A stretch of 64,000 bases of DNA, from the NCBI GenBank assembly GCA_021442155.1, contig CM038225.1, positions 83,836,925-83,900,924 of the forward strand, in the 5' to 3' direction. Under the pieces are notes generated by a model that was not told the origin of the DNA, searched no databases, and was given only the letters and a program-made list of their open reading frames with translations. This DNA is from Cymbidium sinense (taxonomy: Eukaryota > Streptophyta > Magnoliopsida > Asparagales > Orchidaceae). Below are positions 59,060 to 64,000 of the stretch, in pieces (within the stretch, counting starts at the first letter, position 1; every line of letters begins with the position of its first letter). A program made the position numbers and the translations under genes.

Positions 59060-60240
59060 AGTCTTCCATTGAGATGAAGCCAAGAGATTCCTATTGGGAT
59101 CATCATCCTCAAGTCCTAAGTTGATGTAGAACTAAGGATAATTCATATAAAGAATTAATGGAATTACCTTTTGATTGGTATTGTGTTCTTAATCTTGTAA
59201 AGAAAGGTTTGATTCTCTATACATGGTCAAGCAGTCAAAATACTTCAAAAGCTATGGAATAAAGGCATGGAAGCACAATCAAGATCGACTAGATTCAATA
59301 GGGTCCAAATGATGACAATGATTACCGCTATATCACCAATCATGAGAGTTCTTTTCAACCACACTAACTCTTATGAGGATGTGTGTTAGAAACTTTAGAT
59401 GATCCAAATGATCTCCAAATCAAAGATGCCACCATAATTTGAAGAAGAAATCCATTCAATAATTGACAAGCTTAAAGAGATCAACCTCGAGATGGAAGAA
59501 GATCCATGCCCGATGTACATCGGCTCATTATTAAACGAAGAAGAAACTAATGACTTAGTTAGGCTATTGATTGAGTTTAAAGATTGCTTTGCATAGAGAT
59601 ATGAAGAGATGCCTGGATTATCTCCTGACGTAGCGGTCCACAATCTAGCAATAAACCCTAATGCAACCCTATCAAGCAAGCTCCTAGATGCATGCGATTA
59701 GAAATCGAACAACATGTCATTTCTGAAGTAAAGAAACTGATCGATGCTAGTTTCATCAGGGAAGAAAAATACACCTAGTTAGCTAGTGTCATATCTGTTA
59801 AGAAAAAGAATGACCAAATTTGCATATGCGTTGATTTCAGGGACTTAAACAAGGCATGCCCTAATGATGAGTTTCCTCTTCCTATACCAGAATTAATGGT
59901 GGCATTATCTCATCTCATGCATTCTCTCTTCATGGATGGGTCATCTAGCTATAACCAAATCAAGATGGCCCCGAGGATGAAAGAAACACGCTTTTGAACC
60001 CCGATCAATCTATTGTTATAAGGTCATGCCTTAAAATGGTGCTACATACCAACGGGCCATGACTCGGATCTTCAATGAACTCATTCATCATCAAGTTGAG
60101 TGCTATAGATGATCTAGTAGTCAAAAGCAAAGAAAAGGAAGACCATCTCTTTGACTTGAGAGTAGTTTTGAATGGTTAAGATAATATAACCTCAAAATGA
60201 ATCCTAAGTGTGCATTCGAGTAGCTTCGAAGTTCTTGGTT
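59060..60240 (+). pseudogene. pol: RT region of element B with damaged active site
   Basis: Follows A block by block: the linker (59,060-59,500), KDCFA...YEEMPGLS near 59,580-59,630, the fingers (CMRLEIEQHVISEVKKLIDA, 59,690), CVDFRDLNKACPNDEFPLPI (59,825-59,885), FMDGSSSYNQIKMAP (59,930-59,970) and the region of YVDD. There B reads TGCTATAGATGATCTA (60,101-60,116) where A has TGCTATGTTGATGATCTA, a 2-base loss that destroys the catalytic YVDD reading. Several other 1-4 base losses disrupt the frame. Confidence 0.85.
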
Positions 60241-60289
60241 TGTTGTCCACACGGGAATAGAAATAGATCTAAAAGATCAAAGCTATCTT

Positions 60290-60740
60290 AAAAATGCCAC
60301 CTCCTAAAAGTCTAACTCAACTCAGATCATTCGAAGGACAGTTGGCATATCTAAAATGCTTTATCTCCAACCTATTGGGGAGATGCAAACCATTTTCAGC
60401 ACTTGTCAAAAGGATGCCAAGTTCAAGTGGGATGACATAAGTGCATGCCTTTGAAGATATCAAGAAGTATTTGGTGAAGCCACCGCTCTAGCACTCTATC
60501 CCAGTCATTCATCCTCTACACCGCATTGGATGACTCCTTGGCACTCTGGCCCAAGCCAATGATGAAGGGAAGGAGAATGCTCTCTACTACCTCAGCCATC
60601 GTCTAATCCCTGCTAAAGCAAACTACCCACCTATTGAGAAATATTGCCTAGCTTTAATCTTTGCATCCCAAAAGCTACAACACTATATGCTTTCTCATAA
60701 GGTGGACTTGATTTCAAGAATCAATCCACATCCTCATGAC
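60290..60740 (+). pseudogene. pol: RT connection and RNase H domain of element B
   Basis: 60,295-60,360 reads PPKSLTQLRSFEGQLAYL, the RT-RNase H connection (a MPPPxxxxELRxxxGxLxYLR pattern). 60,510-60,720 reads LYTALDDSLGTLAQANDEG, NALYYLSHRLIPAKANYPPI and EKYCLALIFASQKLQHYML, the ordinary Ty3/gypsy RNase H (TDAS...Y.S+.L...E.NY...E+E.LA). Frames shift several times. Confidence 0.75.
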
Positions 60741-60809
60741 ACAATAACGCATTCGATGGTTGGAATGGTCCATGATTCTCTCATAGTTTGATATCACATT
60801 CGCCTCCAT

Positions 60810-61420
60810 GCGGTGAAAGGACAAACACTAGTGGATTTATTGGAAGCACACCCACTTCCTACTGATTCTTCGCTTAGTGATGATCTCCCCGATGAACAAA
60901 TCATGAACTTAGGGAGGTTGACAAACCATTGGGAGATGTATTTTGATGGTGTGCCTTCCTTTCATAAAGGAGAAACCATGATCTACTCTTCCGAGAAAGG
61001 GTAGGAATAGTTCTCTTAACTCTACGAAACATGTGATGAGATTCTCATACTATCTTTCCAACCCCCACCAACAATGAAGCAGTATGAGGCTTTGATTGTG
61101 GCCCGAGTTAGTTAGCCATCAGATGTGTCAAAAGCATCAACATCTATGGGATTCTGGTCATCAACCAAATTTTGGGTCCTACAAGGTTCTCAAACCTAAG
61201 CTTCATACACCATGCACCATGAAGTTATTGGCCCAAATCCGAGGTCACCATCTACAAGGTTCTCATGGAGAGAACGCAATAGCATATTCCTTGGCCAAAC
61301 TAGCCAAAGAATTGGCATGCTCGAAAGATGAGTCCATTTCAATAAGGGTCCAAAATAGACAGGTCTTATCCCTTATTTTTGAACTCATCGAGAGAGACTT
61401 TCTCTGAAGGGGAGGTTATC
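60810..61420 (+). pseudogene. pol: Second RNase H-like domain of element B
   Basis: 60,813-61,004 reads MKGQTLVDLLEAHPLPTDSS, DLPDEQIMNLG and WEMYFDGVPSFHKGE. The pattern KGQxLxDxLxxHPLP...W.MYFDGA.. marks the extra RNase H domain of Tat elements. NNEAxYEALIVA is visible near 61,070-61,105 across a frameshift. 61,255-61,330 (NAIAYSLAKLAKELAC) is its C-terminal helix (xADxLAxLA). The same domain is present at 30,152-30,660. Confidence 0.75.
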
Positions 61421-61429
61421 GCTGCACAA

Positions 61430-62629
61430 AGATGAGGAGTTGGATTGAGGCAACCATTCATAGATTACTTGAACACCGCAAACTACCTCAAGAAAAGTCA
61501 CAAGCTCATCGTGAAATAGAGAGCTCTCTCTATGCTCTGGATGGCACCTTGTTACGATCTTTTGACCAAATTTTGTTACGCTATTTAGATAAACACGAAG
61601 ACCATGGCATTATAACGGAGGTACATTCAAGTCTATGCAGAGTGCATCAATTTGGTTCAAAGATGAAAGTAAAGATCAAGAGACTAAGATACTACTAGCC
61701 TTGATGATTATACATGAATGTATAGAGATGCCATCGTTGTCGTACATGGTGTGTCCTACATCAACCACCCAACATTATACATCCTACATTGGCCTCATGT
61801 CATTTGAGTGTTGGGGTATCAATCCTCCTTCTTTGAAGGGTCACCATTCATCTTACCGCCATCGACTACTTTTCCAAGGCGTAAGGCAATCCCACTCAGA
61901 GGTCACACCAAAGATGTGCAATTTTTAGAACCATATCGTATATAGGTTCAGGGTGCCTCAACAAATTATATTCGATAATATTACTGGATTCAAGAGCACC
62001 AAGATCAACAACTTTTCCAGAAGACACAATATAGATTGGAGATACTCCACCATCTATTACCCTAGAATAAATGGCTTAGTAGAAGCATTCAACAAAACTC
62101 TCATTCAGATACTGAAGAAGACTCTTGATGACAACAAATGATAGTGGCATGAGCGGTTGGTTGAAGCATTGTGGGCATACCCCATACACCACTCCAACTC
62201 AATCTTCCCTTTTCCTAGTGTATGGGTCCAAAGTTCTACCATTAGAAGTTAACTCCCATCACTAAGGATAACAATGGGTAGTCAAATCACTATAGAACAG
62301 AATGCCAAGTTATGGTTAGAAGAGCTCAAAGGTTTGGAGGAGAGATGCCTACAGGCATGCCAAAACCTCGAGTTGTACAAAGCCAAAATGATTCAAGCTC
62401 ACAACAACCTGGTCCGCCCTACAACTTTCCAAGTAAGAGAACTTATTCTAGTTCTAAGGAAACCAATTGTTGCCCGTCGAAAGATGGGAAGAAAGTTTGA
62501 ACCCACTTAGGAAGGCCCCTATGTCATAGAGAAGGCCTACCAAGGAGATCATGTCACCTTATTGATTGTAAGGGGGAACACCAGATGCTTCCAATAAATG
62601 GGCTCTATTTGAAGAAATATTACCCATAA
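61430..62629 (+). pseudogene. pol: Integrase of element B
   Basis: 61,432-61,698 gives the linker (SWIEATIHRLLEHRKLPQE), then EVHSSLCRVHQFGSKMKVKI with the two zinc-binding histidines. The C-x2-C part and first catalytic aspartate region (61,700-61,920) are frame-shifted. 61,953-62,141 reads VPQQIIFDNITGFKST (second aspartate, DNGT changed to DNIT), YYPRINGLVEAFNKTL (glutamate of the D,D-35-E set) and ILKKTLDDNK. Then WHERLVEALWAY (62,140-62,190) and the C-terminal 62,274-62,510 (ELKGLEERCLQACQNLELYK, VRPTTFQVRELILVLRKPIV), EGPYVIEKAYQGDHV and finally GLYLKKYYP with stop TAA at 62,627. No chromodomain follows, as expected for Tat. Confidence 0.88.
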
Positions 62630-62739
62630 AAATCATGTTTGAAAATAATTCTATCAAAGAACAAAAATTTCATTCCAAATTCATCAAAATCTTCTCTTCA
62701 TTTGAAGCGTTGTTTGCTTGTGTTGCGAATCTAACACGA

Positions 62740-63700
62740 CGTGTTTAGGTTAGGTGTAAGAGAACCCAAGAGGCATCATATCCTTCCTCACAACACAAAC
62801 ACAATCCCTAATGCTACTAGAATAGGTGTGAGAGAACCTAAGAGGCATCCTATTTTTACTAGCACAACTAAGTTAGATGTAAGAGAACCCAAACGACATC
62901 CTTTCTTGGTGGAAGTTTCCACTGCCATTCGTGGTACCATTTCATCAAATTCCTCAAGTGCATTTAGGCTAGGTGTAAGAGAACCCATGAGGCATCCTAT
63001 TCCCTTTAACACAAAAACAAATACAAATCTTCTGTCTCAGGCTATTTTAATGTGGGAGCAAGCCCCCCGTGGCACTCACTCATTAGCATCTCTAGGTCGT
63101 GCTAAAATGCTACCTCACTAGTCTATCACCCCAATGGTCACTTGTCAGGCGGATGTGAGTCCCCGCGCTTTCTTCCTGACTTGATCATTGCAAATTGATG
63201 AGCACCTTGTTAGTTTGGTAGCTTCACCAGCCAGTAAGCTACCTCATGTTGACTCTATTTAAGAGGATGTGAGTCCCCATGCTTTCTTCTTGAAATAGGC
63301 ATCATGCACAAACTAGGTTGAGTATATTTGAGGCTTAGGATAAGTCCCCCAGAGGCTCCTTTCCTCTTGACTACTTTCAAGTTGATATAAGTTCCCTAGT
63401 GGCATTCACTCAAGAGTCTGATGGTGAGAAGATAGACTATCCCAACAATCGCTGCTGTAGAAAGATGTGAGTCCCCACACTTTCTTCCTAGGCTGATTGT
63501 CATAAATCGACAGACACCTTAGGTTGGTTGATGTTCATTATGCTGATAGCAACTCGACCAGTGGGTACACCACTCTTGGCAGATGTGAGTCCCCAAGCTT
63601 TCTCCTTGAGTTGGCCACCGAATACCTATTTGATATATGACTAGCTATGTTATCTTCTCTAGGGTTTTGGATCAAGCCCATGCCTCATGGCACTCTATTT
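62740..63700 (+). repeat. 3' region of element B: dispersed repeats with GTAAGA/GTGAGT cores
   Basis: First come four units holding GGTGTAAGAGAACCCAAGAG-like text (62,753, 62,825, 62,875, 62,970), each followed by GCATCCTAT. Then units with GATGTGAGTCCCC followed by GCTTTCTTCCTGA-like text (63,152, 63,264, 63,465, 63,580) and weaker relatives (GATATAAGTTCCC at 63,385). Spacing varies from 50 to 200 bases, so it is not a strict tandem array. An open frame across the first set (62,741-63,121) is a by-product of the repeats. This is the zone between integrase and 3' LTR known to be hypervariable in Tat/Ogre elements. Confidence 0.75.
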
Positions 63701-64000
63701 GGATCACATCTTTGTGACCCCATTTAGACACTACCTGGTTACTTTGGATTGGATAGTCCCCTTTCCTAGTATCCCCGTGGTTGGAGAATTTGTCAGATGT
63801 GCATATTCTCCCTTGGTTTTGAAAACGAGATAGTCTAATATAAGCTCCTTCAAGATGATCCCTCAAACCAATGGGTCCAATAAATAAAAAAACAAAATAA
63901 ACAAATTAATTCATTTGTGGATTAAGAATTCAAGCCACCAAAGGACCCATTTTCCTTAGCAGGCATCCTATCTTTAAGCGATAACTCCCATAGGAATTGC
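63701..64000. other. Right edge: continuing 3' region of element B
   Basis: No frame or strict repeat. I looked for the LTR start (TGTAATTAACTATG) and do not find it; the last bases show only a weak likeness to it. Confidence 0.5.

Larger units (their letters stand above)
51464..64000 (+). mobile_element. Tat-lineage retrotransposon B (5' complete, runs off right edge)
   Basis: The parts appear in order: 337-bp LTR, primer site, hairpin-rich leader, upstream ORF, gag, protease, RT, RNase H, second RNase H-like domain, integrase ending at 62,629, and a repeat-rich 3' region. The 3' LTR is not reached by 64,000, so the element is longer than 12.5 kb. It is inserted into the RT of element A. 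The many small deletions compared with A leave no frame longer than about 115 codons. Confidence 0.88.

Noticed and set aside
63960..64000. Possible start of the 3' LTR of element B
   Set aside because: The likeness to the 5' LTR start is limited to a few bases, and neither TGTAATTAAC nor a polypurine tract is seen.

Overview
This is nuclear DNA from a seed plant, almost certainly an intergenic, transposon-filled stretch of a large, AT-rich genome. The evidence is a Ty1/copia solo LTR of SIRE/Maximus type, several Ty3/gypsy elements of the Tat/Ogre lineage, an Athila-type primer site, and two broken genes with the plant mobile domain. All of these are confined to plants. I see no intact host gene, no tRNA or rRNA gene and no bacterial or organellar feature. 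The exact species cannot be read from the sequence.

Layout. 1-3,347: minus-strand copy of a long LTR-like repeat whose left end reads TGTTGACCTCAC (called here the TGTTGAC family). 6,738-9,440: complete solo LTR of a copia element with a perfect ATTAT target duplication. 11,061-13,210: minus-strand plant-mobile-domain pseudogene. About 15,000-18,830: second minus-strand TGTTGAC copy, carrying a long TA/TG microsatellite. 18,832-22,440: Athila-like remnant with a decayed primer site. 24,190-25,330: minus-strand ORF1-like pseudogene of Athila type. 25,885-26,550: minisatellite. 26,826-34,290: wrecked Tat element (LTR, primer site, gag, RNase H, integrase, 42-bp minisatellite, then a plant-mobile-domain pseudogene), with its reverse transcriptase missing. 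34,291-45,545: four TGTTGAC copies on the plus strand, each cut short by the left end of the next. 45,546-51,463: Tat element A, missing its 5' end and interrupted inside reverse transcriptase. 51,464 to the window end: Tat element B, a relative of A inserted into A, with LTR, TATA box, primer site, a 2-kb array of hairpins, gag, protease, reverse transcriptase, RNase H, second RNase H-like domain, integrase and a repeat-rich 3' region.

How the parts relate. Elements A and B are two copies of one family, so each helps read the other. The order gag, protease, RT, RNase H, second RNase H-like domain, integrase, without a chromodomain, is the Tat order. All coding parts are broken by stops and frameshifts; nothing here looks able to move on its own.

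The observations most worth a second look are the array of hairpins with covarying stems in the leader of B, the chain of truncated TGTTGAC copies filled with TTGAC (W-box core) motifs, the plant mobile domain lying next to a Tat 3' region, and 3' minisatellites in which nearly every unit carries a splice-donor-like GTAAGT or GTGAGT.
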